Made by a program: the position numbers and the translations under genes. Positions 36,476 through 46,116 of a stretch of DNA of 64,000 bases are shown piece by piece. The notes beneath the pieces are model-generated. The model made no database searches and was not told where the DNA came from. It worked only from the letters and a program-made list of their open reading frames with translations. Source of the stretch: Rhizobium sp. 32-5/1. GTDB lineage: Bacteria; Pseudomonadota; Alphaproteobacteria; Rhizobiales; Rhizobiaceae. The DNA lies in NCBI RefSeq assembly GCF_029537235.1, contig NZ_CP120639.1, positions 372,001 to 436,000 on the forward strand. Direction: 5' to 3'. The first letter of the stretch is position 1. Each line of letters starts with the position of its first letter.

Positions 36476-37834
36476 TCAAGTCGTCCTGATATAGGCGTCA
36501 TATTCGACGTCGGTCACTCTGAGGGCGAATTCCTGCAGTTCCTGCCGTTTGGTGGCGGAATAAAGCTTGCGGAATTCAGGGCCGAACGCGGCAAAGGCGA
36601 AACTCGAGGCCGAGAAGGTCTGGACCGCTGAATGCCAGCTGCGCTGGAGCGGCTCGATATCGGGCGCATGATCATCGCCGATGACGGCGCCACCGGGATC
36701 CGCCCGCTCGATCATGCCCATGTAGGCCGCCTGCAGGATCATCGCGAGCACCAGATAGGGATTGGTATCGGCGCCGGCGACACGGTGCTCGATGCGCGTC
36801 GCCGACCGGCCAGCGGTGATGACGCGCACGGCAGCCGACCGGTTGTCGAGTCCCCATGAGGCGTAGGTGGGTGCATGCTCGCTGGGCGTGAGCCGGCGGA
36901 ACGAATTGGCATGCGGCGCAAAGATGGCCGTGCTGTCCTGCATGTATTTCAACAGGCCGCCGACGGAATGCATCAGTGCATCCGACGGGCCATTCTCGTC
37001 GGCATAGATATTGCCGCCGTTGTCGTCGATCATCGAAAAATGCACATGCATGCCGCTGCCTGCCTGGGTGCCATAGGGCTTGGCCATGAAGGTGGCGTCG
37101 AGACCGTTCTTGCGGGCAACGCCCTTAACGATGCGCTTGAGCAGAACCGCGTTGTCTGCCGCCCGAAGCGCATCTGGCAGGTGGTTCAGGTTGATCTCGT
37201 ACTGCCCAGGACCGTTTTCGCGCAGCGTGGTGTCAGCCGGCACCAACTGTTCGCGGCAGACGGCAGCGATTTCGCTGAATACATGCTCGAAATCCTGCAA
37301 TTCGGCAATCGAAAGAACCTGCGTTTGTCCGGTGTGCCAGCGGCCTTCACGGGTATTGGGCGGCCGCACCGGGTCAAGCGCCGACCGCACAGGATCGATG
37401 AGGTAGAATTCGAGTTCGGTCGCAACCACGGGCCTTAGCTTCATACGCTCGAAGCGGGCGAGCACTGTCGCCAGCACTTGGCGCGGATCAGCATAAAACG
37501 GCTCGCCGGCAGCATTCTGCATGCTCAGCAATACCTGGGCGGTCGGCCGTTTGAGCCAGCCGACGCGGGCGAGCGTGCCAGAGACCGCACGGCAGATCCC
37601 GTCCGGGTCGCCGGTGCCTTCGGCAAGACCCGCTGCATTGACGTCCCTGCCCCAGATATCCAGCGCATAGACGGACCGAGGCATCGCCATGCCCTTGAGC
37701 AGCACCTCAACGGCACGCTCACGCGGTATCCACTTGCCGCGCGGCACGCCGTTCACATCGATAACGAAGGCCTCGAGAACCTCGATATCGGGATTGGCAT
37801 CCAGAAAATCTCGCGCTTCTTGTTCATCTATCAT
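36476..37834 (-). CDS. puuA: Glutamine-synthetase family enzyme, probable gamma-glutamylputrescine synthetase
   Basis: A 452-residue GS-like ligase. Metal and glutamate ligands are seen in ATELEFYLID near residue 125, GPGQYEINL near 210, GSGMHVHFS near 255 and the loop ATRIEHRVAGADTNPYL near 345. The Asp/Glu latch residues of true GlnA are not as in GlnA, which suits the PuuA group. It joins glutamate to putrescine with ATP. It is the first gene of the operon, divergent from a GntR regulator over AT-rich operators. Confidence 0.92.
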   Translation of the reverse strand: MIDEQEARDFLDANPDIEVLEAFVIDVNGVPRGKWIPRERAVEVLLKGMAMPRSVYALDIWGRDVNAAGLAEGTGDPDGICRAVSGTLARVGWLKRPTAQVLLSMQNAAGEPFYADPRQVLATVLARFERMKLRPVVATELEFYLIDPVRSALDPVRPPNTREGRWHTGQTQVLSIAELQDFEHVFSEIAAVCREQLVPADTTLRENGPGQYEINLNHLPDALRAADNAVLLKRIVKGVARKNGLDATFMAKPYGTQAGSGMHVHFSMIDDNGGNIYADENGPSDALMHSVGGLLKYMQDSTAIFAPHANSFRRLTPSEHAPTYASWGLDNRSAAVRVITAGRSATRIEHRVAGADTNPYLVLAMILQAAYMGMIERADPGGAVIGDDHAPDIEPLQRSWHSAVQTFSASSFAFAAFGPEFRKLYSATKRQELQEFALRVTDVEYDAYIRTT

Positions 37835-38033
37835 GCTTCACCATCAGGTCGGGTGCTTTACCGAAGGCATAGGGATGCCGGCCCGGCGGACCCAAATTGC
37901 TGTTCGTTTGTTGATTTTGATGCAGCCTTGGCCGCCGCGGTGGCTCGCGTTAGCGGAAAGCGAGGGGTCCTTCATCGACCTTCATGAACCAGCGCATCTA
38001 AGCCCCCGAACGCAAGACCCTGGAGTCTTGATT

Positions 38034-38069
38034 ATAATATGATCAAACCTATATGTGATATGATCATAT
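38034..38069. promoter_or_regulatory. Paired ATATGATCA operator-like sites upstream of puuA and GntR
   Basis: ATATGATCATAT at 38058-38069 is a perfect 12-bp palindrome. A second copy of most of it, AATATGATCA, lies 21 bp to the left. Both are in the 336-bp divergent region between puuA and the GntR gene at 38171. Two phased copies two helical turns apart fit binding of a GntR dimer to each. No other gene is seen in this gap. Confidence 0.65.
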
Positions 38070-38170
38070 TTGTAAATCGCTCAAATAGGCCTGCAAAGCG
38101 TTTTTCACTGTGCTATGGCGGAATTCTTCGCGGCAGCGGGACATGCGACTGAAATGGGCAAAGGGATCAG

Positions 38171-38890
38171 GTGCTGTTGATGGACACCAAGCAGATTTCG
38201 GTTGGCAGCGAACCCAAGTTGAAGGGCGAATCTACCAAGAAATGGGTCTACCGTTCGCTCCGCCGAGCGATCATGTGTGGGCGCTTCCCGCCGGGCTTGC
38301 CGGTCACAATTTCCGGCCTCTCGGAGGGGCTTGGCGTCAGCACCATGCCGGTGCGCGGTGCGCTCGATCAGCTGATTGCTGACGGCGCATTGGAATATCT
38401 CGACAACAGGCGCGTGCGGGTGCCTGATATCGGTGCTGACCGGTTTGACGAGTTGATCGCCGCCCGCGTGGCACTCGAGACGGTCGCCGCTGAACGGGCC
38501 ATGCATTTCATCGATTTCCTGCGTATCGACCGTTTGATCGCCCTCGACAACATGATCGATGAGGCTTACCAGGCTGGCGACATCGAACTCGGTATCGAGC
38601 GCAACTTCGCTTTTCACCGCTGCATGTATGATGGAAGGTCTTCTTTCGTGCTGATGCCGCTGATCGAGTCCGTCTGGCTGAGGATGGGACCGTTCATGCG
38701 CGAGGCGGTTGCCCATCTCCACCAAAGCTATCAGGTGGACCGGCATGTCGAAGCTATCGAGGCGATCAAGCGCCGAGATGCCGTTGCTCTGAAGGAAGCG
38801 ATCATGGCTGATATCCAGGATGGGTCCGGTCATGTCGGCCGCCAACGTCTGCGCGAGGTCGCGACCTCAGACGCCGAACGGCAGCGCTGA
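38171..38890 (+). CDS. GntR-family regulator (FCD subfamily), probable puu regulator
   Basis: A 239-residue regulator. Winged HTH at residues 25-90 (VYRSLRRAIMCGRFPPG, SEGLGVSTMPVRGALDQL). An FCD domain follows, with the helical Asp/His set (IERNFAFHRCMYDG near residue 145). The start is GTG at 38171, 5 nt after AAGGGA; an ATG at 38180 is a possible alternative. It is divergent from puuA and convergent with the BASS transporter gene. It probably controls putrescine use. Confidence 0.9.
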   Translation: MLLMDTKQISVGSEPKLKGESTKKWVYRSLRRAIMCGRFPPGLPVTISGLSEGLGVSTMPVRGALDQLIADGALEYLDNRRVRVPDIGADRFDELIAARVALETVAAERAMHFIDFLRIDRLIALDNMIDEAYQAGDIELGIERNFAFHRCMYDGRSSFVLMPLIESVWLRMGPFMREAVAHLHQSYQVDRHVEAIEAIKRRDAVALKEAIMADIQDGSGHVGRQRLREVATSDAERQR

Positions 38891-38918
38891 CACATCTGCC
38901 AAGTGGCAGCCCAGCCGT

Positions 38919-39907
38919 TCATTCGGCCGCCGCAGCAGCACTGCGCTGCGACAACACCGCCAGCACGGTCAGTTGGATGAGGTGATAGAGCATGAGCGGC
39001 AGGATGATGAGCGCCACTTCGGCACGGTCAAACAGGATGCCAGCCATCGGCAATCCTGTCGCCAAGCTCTTGGTGGAGCCGCAGTAGAGCAGCGCCAGGC
39101 GGTCTTCGCGCGCCAAGGCGGACACTCGCCCGCCAACTTCCACGATGATCATGGCCACGCCAAGAAGTGTCACGCAGAGAGCAATCAGCAGGCTGATATC
39201 GGTCCACGACAGCAGATGCCAGATTCCGGCGACAACACCCGCCGAAAAGGCCGAGTAGACGATCAAAAGGATCGAGCCCCGATCAACCAGCATGATCGTC
39301 TGTTTATGGCGGGTTATAAAGCCTGAAAGCCAGGGCCGGGCGATTTGCCCCAACATGAACGGCAGAAGAATCTGCTGTGCTATCTTCCAGATTGCGGCGA
39401 GCGGATCACCAGGGCCATTGCTGGCATGCAGCATCACAGCGAGCAGAAGCGGGCAAAGTACCACGCCGATGATGTTCGATAGCGACGCTGCGCAGATCGC
39501 GCCGGCGACATTGCCCCCGCCACGGACGTGAATGCGATCGAGCTCTGCACTGTCGAAGGCAGGCAGCCGAGATAGAGGAAACCGATGCCGATCGCCGCCG
39601 GAAACCATGCCTGTGAAAGGCCGAAGAGCCCAAAAGCGAGCACCGGAAACAGAGCGTATGTACACAGGAGGCAACCGAGCTGGAGTTTCCAGTTGGTGAG
39701 GCCGGCGACAGTTGCGGCCAACGAGAGTTTGGCGCCGTAGAGGAAAAACAGCAGTGCAATTGCCCAGAAGGTTACCCCGGAGAGGATGGTCGCAAACTGC
39801 CCGCTGGCTGGAACAAAGGCGGCAAGCATGACGGTCAGAAACAGGATCATCAGGTAACGATCCAGCCCCAGACGCTTCAGACTGGTCTCGATGGCAGTCA
39901 ATTTCAT
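38919..39907 (-). CDS. Bile acid:sodium symporter (BASS/ACR3-like) family transporter (frame break)
   Basis: A 329-residue membrane protein with ten predicted helices. GLFGLSQAWFP, YLGCLPSTVQSSIAFTSVAGGN, part-quoted as CLPSTVQSSIAFTSVAGGN, and GSTKSLATGLPMAG are the crossed-helix signatures of SBF-like (YfeH type) carriers. The frame breaks at the C5 run 39514-39518, exactly in VAGGNVAG; one more base restores it. The start is MKLTAIETSL at 39907. It is the last gene of the leftward eight-gene operon. The substrate is likely an organic acid produced or used by the pathway. Confidence 0.88.
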
Positions 39908-39960
39908 GCCTTGAAATCTCCAGGTTGGTACTGTGTTTGCCGGCTTGATACGCCCGGACG

Positions 39961-40542
39961 TCAGGCGGCGAGCCATTGGGCCGTGGACATCACCCGCGCG
40001 AAGCCAGCTGACAGGGTAGCCGCCGTCGCGTCCTTGATTGCGGCCTGTGTCGCGCTATCGGACAGATCGGGGCAACCGGTGGCATCGAGCAGGAAATCGA
40101 CGAAGTAGTCGAGATCATGGCCATTGCGGGCCGTCGTCTCGCAGCAGAAATTGGTCATGAAGCCGGTGACGACGATGCGGTCGATCGATTTTTCTCGCAG
40201 AATCTGGTCGAGGCCGGTGCCGACAAAGCATGAATAGCGCCGCTTGGTCACCACAAGCGCGGTCACCGGAACCATCAGTCGCGGATCGTCCTCGACCTCT
40301 TCGGTTCCAGCGACGAAACCGAGTTCGCCCGGCTCGCCGCTGAAATCGAACATGTGACCGGCATCCGATCCGTCGGCACGATGAACATGCTGGACATGAA
40401 CGACAAGATCACCCGCGGCCTCGGCTGCGGCAAGCACCTGATTGATATTGGCGATCACCTCATCATTGCCGACGCAATAGAGCGGAGAGGCTGGATCGGT
40501 GTAGACCTTCTGAACGTCGATGACGAAAACTGCGCGTGCCAT
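39961..40542 (-). CDS. Isochorismatase-type cysteine hydrolase
   Basis: A 193-residue alpha/beta hydrolase of the isochorismatase-like group. The triad is Asp in AVFVIDVQ (residue ~8), Lys in VVTKRRYSCF (~105) and Cys in TGFMTNFCCETTARNG (~140). The group includes nicotinamidase, N-carbamoylsarcosine amidase and ureidoacrylate hydrolase, so an amide or carbamoyl bond is the expected target. The start is MARAVFVID at 40542, 13 nt after the gamma-glutamyltransferase stop, inside the operon. Confidence 0.9.
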   Translation of the reverse strand: MARAVFVIDVQKVYTDPASPLYCVGNDEVIANINQVLAAAEAAGDLVVHVQHVHRADGSDAGHMFDFSGEPGELGFVAGTEEVEDDPRLMVPVTALVVTKRRYSCFVGTGLDQILREKSIDRIVVTGFMTNFCCETTARNGHDLDYFVDFLLDATGCPDLSDSATQAAIKDATAATLSAGFARVMSTAQWLAA

Positions 40543-40555
40543 TAAACAACCCCTT

Positions 40556-42142
40556 CTAGAATCCTGACGCCATGCCATCCTTGCGAGAATCGGACGCGCC
40601 GGTCAGCGTGCCCTTTTCCCAGTCGATCCACACCGCCTGTCCGCCGCCGAACGGTTCGAGTGCTTCTTCAACCGCATGCCCCAGCGCTGTCAACTGATCG
40701 ACGGTCTCGGCGGGAACACCACGCTCTGCCCTGAGCACGCCTTCAGAATGGAAGACACGCGGCGCATCGAGCGCTGCCTGCACATCCATGCCGAAATCAA
40801 GCACATTGCTGAGAAAATGCACATTGCCCATCGGCTGATAGTCGCCGCCCATCACGCCGAACGGCATGACGGCGCGGCCGTCGCGAGTCAGCATGCCCGG
40901 CATGATCGTGTGCATTGGCCGCTTCGAAGGAGCCAGGGCATTGGGATGCTCGGGGTCCACTCGGAAGCTTGAGCCACGATTTTGTAGGACCACCCCGGTT
41001 TCGGGGCAAGTGATGCCGCTGCCGAAGGCGTGGTAGGTCGAATTGATGAAGCTTATGGCATTGCGATCCTGGTCAACGATCGAAATATAAACCGTGTCGG
41101 AGCGACGGAACTCGAACTCTGGCAGGTCCGTCATCGCTCGACGACGATCGATGCTGCTGTGCAGGCGTCTGGCATAGTCCTTCGACAGCAACGTTTCGAC
41201 CACCGGCCCGTCGCGGTCGATCTCGGCCAGGCGGCGATCGCGTTCGCGGTAGGCGAGGCGGGCTGCCTCCACCAACAGGTGGAACCTCTCGGCACCGACG
41301 GGATCGTGGCCCGAAATCTTGTCCTCGCCCAGGATATTGAGCATGAGGAGCGCGGTAAGTCCCTGGTTGTTCGGCGGCATCTGGTGAACGCGAAAGCCGC
41401 GATAGTCGATCGTCACCGACGAGACATAGTCACACGCCGTCGCAGCGAAATCTTCCAGAGTATGAACGCCGCCGAGCTGGCGCAACCGCGCGACGATCGC
41501 CTCGGCTACACGTCCTTCGTAGAAACCGCAACGGCCCTGTTCGGCAATCGTACGCAGTGTTGCACCGAGCCGGGCCTGTATATGCAGGTCGCCGGCAGCG
41601 TAAGGCTGGCCGTCGCGCAGGAAGATTGATGTGGAAGCTTCATCATCAGACAACAAGCCGGCGGCTTCCGCCCAGTCGAAGGCGACACGATCATGCACCA
41701 CATAACCTTTTTCGGCATAGTGAATGGCAGGCGCAAGCACCTCTGCCAGCGTCATGCGACCCTGATCCCGTACCAGTCGATCCCAGGCATCGATGGCGCC
41801 GGGAATAGTAACGGAATGCGGCCCATAGGTTGGAACCGCATCCAATCCCATTGCCCGAAAACTATCTATCGACGCGGCAGCAGGCGACCGCCCGGAACCA
41901 TTAAGCGCGAGCACCTTGTCGCTTCCGCCAGCGCAATAGAGCACGAAACAATCGCCGCCGATGCCGGTCGACTGCGGTTCGACAACGGCCTGCACGGCAC
42001 TAGCGCACACGGCGGCATCGACCGCATTGCCACCGGTACGCAGGATATCCAGCGCCGCCTGTGTCGATAGCGGATGAGACGTGGCGACCATGGCGCCGGT
42101 GGATCGCACAGGGGAGCGCCCTGGCAGCTGGAAGTCACGCAT
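40556..42142 (-). CDS. Gamma-glutamyltransferase family (Ntn) hydrolase without a signal peptide
   Basis: A 528-residue member of the gamma-glutamyltranspeptidase/acylase family, intact. The autocleavage Thr is in SDTVYISIVD near residue 345; GGNAVDAAVCAS, STGIGGDCF and the C-terminal MGGDYQPMG segment are conserved. The N-terminus (MRDFQLPGRSP) has no signal peptide, so unlike classical Ggt it should act in the cytoplasm, as in gamma-glutamylamine or cephalosporin-type acylases. It follows the binding-protein gene in the operon. It may release glutamate from a gamma-glutamyl conjugate. Confidence 0.9.
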   Translation of the reverse strand: MRDFQLPGRSPVRSTGAMVATSHPLSTQAALDILRTGGNAVDAAVCASAVQAVVEPQSTGIGGDCFVLYCAGGSDKVLALNGSGRSPAAASIDSFRAMGLDAVPTYGPHSVTIPGAIDAWDRLVRDQGRMTLAEVLAPAIHYAEKGYVVHDRVAFDWAEAAGLLSDDEASTSIFLRDGQPYAAGDLHIQARLGATLRTIAEQGRCGFYEGRVAEAIVARLRQLGGVHTLEDFAATACDYVSSVTIDYRGFRVHQMPPNNQGLTALLMLNILGEDKISGHDPVGAERFHLLVEAARLAYRERDRRLAEIDRDGPVVETLLSKDYARRLHSSIDRRRAMTDLPEFEFRRSDTVYISIVDQDRNAISFINSTYHAFGSGITCPETGVVLQNRGSSFRVDPEHPNALAPSKRPMHTIMPGMLTRDGRAVMPFGVMGGDYQPMGNVHFLSNVLDFGMDVQAALDAPRVFHSEGVLRAERGVPAETVDQLTALGHAVEEALEPFGGGQAVWIDWEKGTLTGASDSRKDGMASGF

Positions 42143-42215
42143 TTTCTTTTGTCCGTGGGGATGCGAGGAAATTTTGACCCCGGCGGAGGGATGCTCCGCC
42201 GGGAAACCAGTCTCT

Positions 42216-43250
42216 TTACTTCAACAGGTCCGTCCAGATGCGCGTATAGAGCTCATCCACGTCCGTCGGGCAAACCTGTTGCCAGCCGGCTGCAGCCAGG
42301 TGCTCGCTGGATATGTTCAATTCCGGCGCGCTCTTGAGATCTTCGCTCATGAAAGCGCTCGAACCCTTGATGCCGTTGGCATAGGTCGCGAAGTTCGAGA
42401 TTAGGGCGGCATTTTCGGGTGCCATGATGAAGTTCAAGAACGCCTTGGCGTTTTCGGGATGCGGTGCATCTGCCAGGATGGCGACGCTGTCCATAAACAG
42501 GGAATAGCCTTCCTTAGGGAAGCCGAGCTTAATGTCAGCATTGACCTTGCGGGCACGGTAGGCCGCCCCGTTGTAGTAAAGCTGGGCAAGCGTGTCGCGG
42601 CTGTCCATCTTCTCGATGCCATAATCCATCGAAACCCATGATTCTTTAGCTTCAATGAGCTTGTCACGTACCTTCTTCAGCAATTCCTTGTCACCGGTGC
42701 ACCACTCGCCGCCCATGTATTTGATGGCGGCGTAAAGCACGTCGTTCTTTTCCGGCGCGACATTGATCTTACCCTTCAATTCAGCCGGTGGGTCCAGCCA
42801 GATCGCGCTGGTATTGATGTCTCCCTTGTAGAAGGATGTCGCGACGACAGGTCCAATCATGCCCCACTGCCAAGGGACCGAATAATGCCTGCCCGGATCC
42901 CAATCTACGTTGACCCAGTTTTCCTCGACATTCTTGAAGTTCGGCATCTGATCGGGGCGGGATTCGAGCAAGAGCGATTCCGCGATCCAGATCGGGACGA
43001 AGTTGGCACCGGGCACCACCATATCGAAACCCGAACCGCCTGCGCGGACCTTGGCAAGCGCGGTATCGTTGGAATCGTAGTCCGTCACCGTGACGGCAAT
43101 GCCGGTTTCCTTCTTGAATTTCTCAAGCAGCTCCGGGCTGGTATAGTTGCCGAAATTGTAAAGGCTCAAGACCGGCTCTTCGGCAATTGCCACGCCGCTG
43201 GCGGCCGCCAGAAACGCGCCCGCAGCCAATGTCGTCCATAAAATTCGCAT
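42216..43250 (-). CDS. Polyamine-type ABC transporter substrate-binding protein (PotD/PotF family)
   Basis: A 344-residue periplasmic binder with a signal peptide (LAAGAFLAAASGVAIA). LSLYNFGNYTSPELLEKF at the mature start, VTDYDSNDTALAKVRAG and DMVVPGANFVPIW are typical PotD/PotF segments. VPWQWGMIG near residue 120 forms part of the amine-binding site in the family. It follows the two permease genes in the operon (24-nt gap). Ligand: putrescine, spermidine or a related amine. Confidence 0.93.
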   Translation of the reverse strand: MRILWTTLAAGAFLAAASGVAIAEEPVLSLYNFGNYTSPELLEKFKKETGIAVTVTDYDSNDTALAKVRAGGSGFDMVVPGANFVPIWIAESLLLESRPDQMPNFKNVEENWVNVDWDPGRHYSVPWQWGMIGPVVATSFYKGDINTSAIWLDPPAELKGKINVAPEKNDVLYAAIKYMGGEWCTGDKELLKKVRDKLIEAKESWVSMDYGIEKMDSRDTLAQLYYNGAAYRARKVNADIKLGFPKEGYSLFMDSVAILADAPHPENAKAFLNFIMAPENAALISNFATYANGIKGSSAFMSEDLKSAPELNISSEHLAAAGWQQVCPTDVDELYTRIWTDLLK

Positions 43251-43274
43251 ATTGGTACCCCTCTGTAGGTTTTG

Positions 43275-44081
43275 CTATTTTTTGCGGTTGATCAGATGCA
43301 CGGCGGTCACCAGCAGGATCGACGGGATCAGCAGCATGGTGGCGGCGGCATTGACTTCGGGAGTCATGTCGCGACGGATCTGGCCGAGCATGAAGGTCGG
43401 CAGGGTTTCCTGGCCGCCGGACTTCACGAGATCGGTGATGACGACGTCATCCAGCGACACGACGAAGGCGAGCATGAAACCTGCCACGATGCCGGGACCG
43501 AGCCGGGGAAGCGTGACATGAACAAAGGTTTTCCACGGATCGGCATAAAGATCTGCCGCAGCGGTTTCGAGGTTGAGATCCATTCCCTCCAGGCGTGCCC
43601 GGATCGGAAGATAGGCAAAGGGAATGCAGAAGGCAGTATGCGCTATCACCAGATAGCCGGTGCCCGAATAGCCGGTGGCGGATTTCACCGCGGCAAAGAC
43701 GATCAACAGCGAAATCGCGGTCACGATCTCGGGCACGATCAGCGGCTGGTTTATCAGCGCATAGGAAATCGTCTGGCCGCGATAGGCATCCGAACGGGTC
43801 ATGGCAATTGCCGCCATCGTGGCCATGATCGTGGCAAAGACACCGGCGACCGTGGCCAGAAACAGCGAGAAGAGCGCTGCATTGATGATCAGGTCGTTGT
43901 GCCAGGCCATGACAAACCAACCGAACGAGAAGCCGCCCCAGACGCCGAGAGACGACGTGGCATTGAACGAGAAAACCACGAGGATGATGATCGGCAGATA
44001 CAGGCTGACGACGGCAATCCGTGCGATCGCCGAAAAGCCGGGCTGTGCCTTGAGGTCGAAGGCTTTCGCTTTAGTGGCCAT
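43275..44081 (-). CDS. Polyamine-type ABC transporter permease (PotC/PotI family)
   Basis: A 268-residue permease with six membrane segments. The cytoplasmic EAA loop is ETAAADLYADPWKTFVHVTLP, part-quoted as ETAAADLYADPWKTF, near residue 160. Start MATKAKAF overlaps the other permease by 11 nt. It pairs with the PotB/PotH-type permease at 44071. Confidence 0.93.
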   Translation of the reverse strand: MATKAKAFDLKAQPGFSAIARIAVVSLYLPIIILVVFSFNATSSLGVWGGFSFGWFVMAWHNDLIINAALFSLFLATVAGVFATIMATMAAIAMTRSDAYRGQTISYALINQPLIVPEIVTAISLLIVFAAVKSATGYSGTGYLVIAHTAFCIPFAYLPIRARLEGMDLNLETAAADLYADPWKTFVHVTLPRLGPGIVAGFMLAFVVSLDDVVITDLVKSGGQETLPTFMLGQIRRDMTPEVNAAATMLLIPSILLVTAVHLINRKK

Positions 44082-44997
44082 GGCTGATGTCCTTTGCCGA
44101 GCTTGCCCGGATGTAGAAGATGAGGGCTGCAGTCACGATCAAAAGGAGGCAGATCGACAGCGCCGCACCAAGAGGCCAGTTGCGGCCCTGGCCGAACTGG
44201 AGTTCGATAAGGTTACCCATCATCATGTTCTTGCCACCGCCCAGCACGCGGGGCGTCACATAGGCACCGATAGCCGGAATGAAGACGAGAATAGAGCCGG
44301 CAATGATGCCTGGCTTGCACGAGGGAATGACGATGTGCCAGAGCACCTTCAGGCGGGTGGCATAGAGGTCGTAGCCTGCCTCGACCAAATTGAAATCCAT
44401 ACGTTCAAGGCTTGAGTAGATCGGCAGCACCATCAGCGGCAGATAGACATAGACGAGCCCAAGTAGCACCGCGCCATCAGTGAACAGCATCTGGATCGGC
44501 GTATCGATAACGCCGATCCAGATGAGAAAGTTGTTGATCGGGCCCTGGTTCGACAGCAGCCCCATAATGGCGAAGGTGCGGATGAGCAGGTTGGTCCAGA
44601 AGGGGATGGTAATCAGCAGCATCCATTGCGACCGGATATGCTCGGGCCGAGTGGCAATATAATAGGCGGTGGGAAAGCCGACCAGCAAAGTGGCAATCGT
44701 CGTTATCAGAGCAAGCCTGATCGAGCGCCAGAGAATCAACAGGTTTGCGTCAGCGAGTACAAGTGTGTCGTCAAACGGGTCGCGCTCAACGAACACGTTC
44801 ATCCAGCCGTCAAAACTGAGCTGCCCGAGATTCACGCCGCCAAAACTTCCCTTTGCCATGATCGAATAGACCAGCATGACGGAGAGCGGGCCGACGGAAG
44901 CCAGAATGATGGTCAGCAGTGCAGGCGCCTTGAGCAGCCAACGCCGGCGGACTGTTGCAGCTTGATGCGCCGCGGCCTGTTGCGTAAGACTAGACAT
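44071..44997 (-). CDS. Polyamine-type ABC transporter permease (PotB/PotH family)
   Basis: A 308-residue permease with six membrane segments. The EAA loop is VEAGYDLYATRLKVLWHIVIP, part-quoted as EAGYDLYATRLKVLWHI, near residue 215. The start at MSSLTQQ (44997) is taken as it overlaps the ATPase gene end by 8 nt; the frame is open upstream inside that gene to 45114. Confidence 0.93.
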   Translation of the reverse strand: MSSLTQQAAAHQAATVRRRWLLKAPALLTIILASVGPLSVMLVYSIMAKGSFGGVNLGQLSFDGWMNVFVERDPFDDTLVLADANLLILWRSIRLALITTIATLLVGFPTAYYIATRPEHIRSQWMLLITIPFWTNLLIRTFAIMGLLSNQGPINNFLIWIGVIDTPIQMLFTDGAVLLGLVYVYLPLMVLPIYSSLERMDFNLVEAGYDLYATRLKVLWHIVIPSCKPGIIAGSILVFIPAIGAYVTPRVLGGGKNMMMGNLIELQFGQGRNWPLGAALSICLLLIVTAALIFYIRASSAKDISHGH

Positions 44998-46114
44998 GCT
45001 CTGCTCCCAGCAAACGGGCGCAACGATCATGAATACGCAGCCACACGCGGCCGCCGGCTGTCCTCTGCCTGTCGAGTTCCGGGCTATTGGAAAGCCGCAC
45101 GGTAAACCTCGCACCGTTTTCCAGTTTCAGCCCCAGCCTTGTGTCGGAGCCGACGAACACTTCGTTCTCGACTTCGGCTGGAAGGGCGTTCGGTGTGGCG
45201 ATATCCAGAACATCGACATGTTCCGGACGGATCAGAACCTGTATCGCGGAGCCTCTGGTCGCATGGCCGTAGGCCGTGATTGTCGTCCCGGCAACGTAAA
45301 CCTGGAACGCGCCCGGTCCCGCGTCGTCCAGGACACGTCCTTCGAGGATGTTGGACTCGCCGATGAAGTCGGCAACGAAACGATCGACGGGAGCGTTATA
45401 TATTTCCCTGGGGTTGCCGACCTGCAGGACCTTTCCCTTGCTCATTACCGCAATGCGGTCCGACATCGCCAGCGCTTCTTCCTGATCGTGGGTGACAAAG
45501 ACGAAGGTAATGCCGGTTTCAGTCTGCAGGCGCTTGAGTTCGACCTGCATTTCCTTGCGCAGCTTGTAATCCAGTGCCGAAAGCGGCTCGTCCAGCAAGA
45601 GCACCTGCGGCTGAGGTGCCAACGCTCGTGCCAAGGCAACGCGTTGCTGCTGCCCGCCGGAGATCGCGCTGGTCCGGCGCTCGGCGAGCGCCTCCATGCG
45701 TACCAGGCGGAGCATTTCCGCCACGCGCGCGGTGATCTTCTCCTTGGGCCATCCCAGCATCTTCATGCCAAAGCCGATGTTTTCCGCCACTGACATGTGC
45801 GCGAAGAGTGCATAATTCTGAAACACGGTATTGATCGGCCGCTTGAACGGCGGCAGCGGGGCGATATCTTTGCCGTGCAGCAAGATCTGGCCGTCTGTCG
45901 GAAAGTTGAAACCTGCGATCAGCCGGAGCAGCGTGGTCTTTCCGCAGCCCGACGGGCCGAGCAGAGTGAAGAACTCGTTCTCGGCAATGTCGATTGAGAC
46001 ATCGTCGAGCGCAAGGAACGTGGCTGCTCCCGAGCCGTAGCTCTTCTGCAGGCCGATGGTCTGGATGGCGGATTTTCGATCGGCGGCGGGAGCAACATGC
46101 GTGGCTATGCTCAT
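44990..46114 (-). CDS. Polyamine-type ABC transporter ATP-binding protein (PotA/PotG family)
   Basis: A 374-residue ATPase with Walker A GPSGCGKTT near residue 53, Q-loop FQNYALFAHM, signature SGGQQQRVALARAL and Walker B LLLDEPLSALD, then a C-terminal TOBE regulatory domain from about residue 285 (VLIRPEHVDVLD). It starts 2 nt after the amidohydrolase stop and drives the import complex of this operon. Confidence 0.95.
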   Translation of the reverse strand: MSIATHVAPAADRKSAIQTIGLQKSYGSGAATFLALDDVSIDIAENEFFTLLGPSGCGKTTLLRLIAGFNFPTDGQILLHGKDIAPLPPFKRPINTVFQNYALFAHMSVAENIGFGMKMLGWPKEKITARVAEMLRLVRMEALAERRTSAISGGQQQRVALARALAPQPQVLLLDEPLSALDYKLRKEMQVELKRLQTETGITFVFVTHDQEEALAMSDRIAVMSKGKVLQVGNPREIYNAPVDRFVADFIGESNILEGRVLDDAGPGAFQVYVAGTTITAYGHATRGSAIQVLIRPEHVDVLDIATPNALPAEVENEVFVGSDTRLGLKLENGARFTVRLSNSPELDRQRTAGGRVWLRIHDRCARLLGAEHV

Positions 46115-46116
46115 GA

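Noticed and set aside
20331..38047. A 14-nt identity ATAATATGATCAAA at 20331-20344 and 38034-38047
   Set aside because: Both are in promoter regions, but 14-nt matches are expected several times by chance in 64 kb, and the two loci have different regulators.
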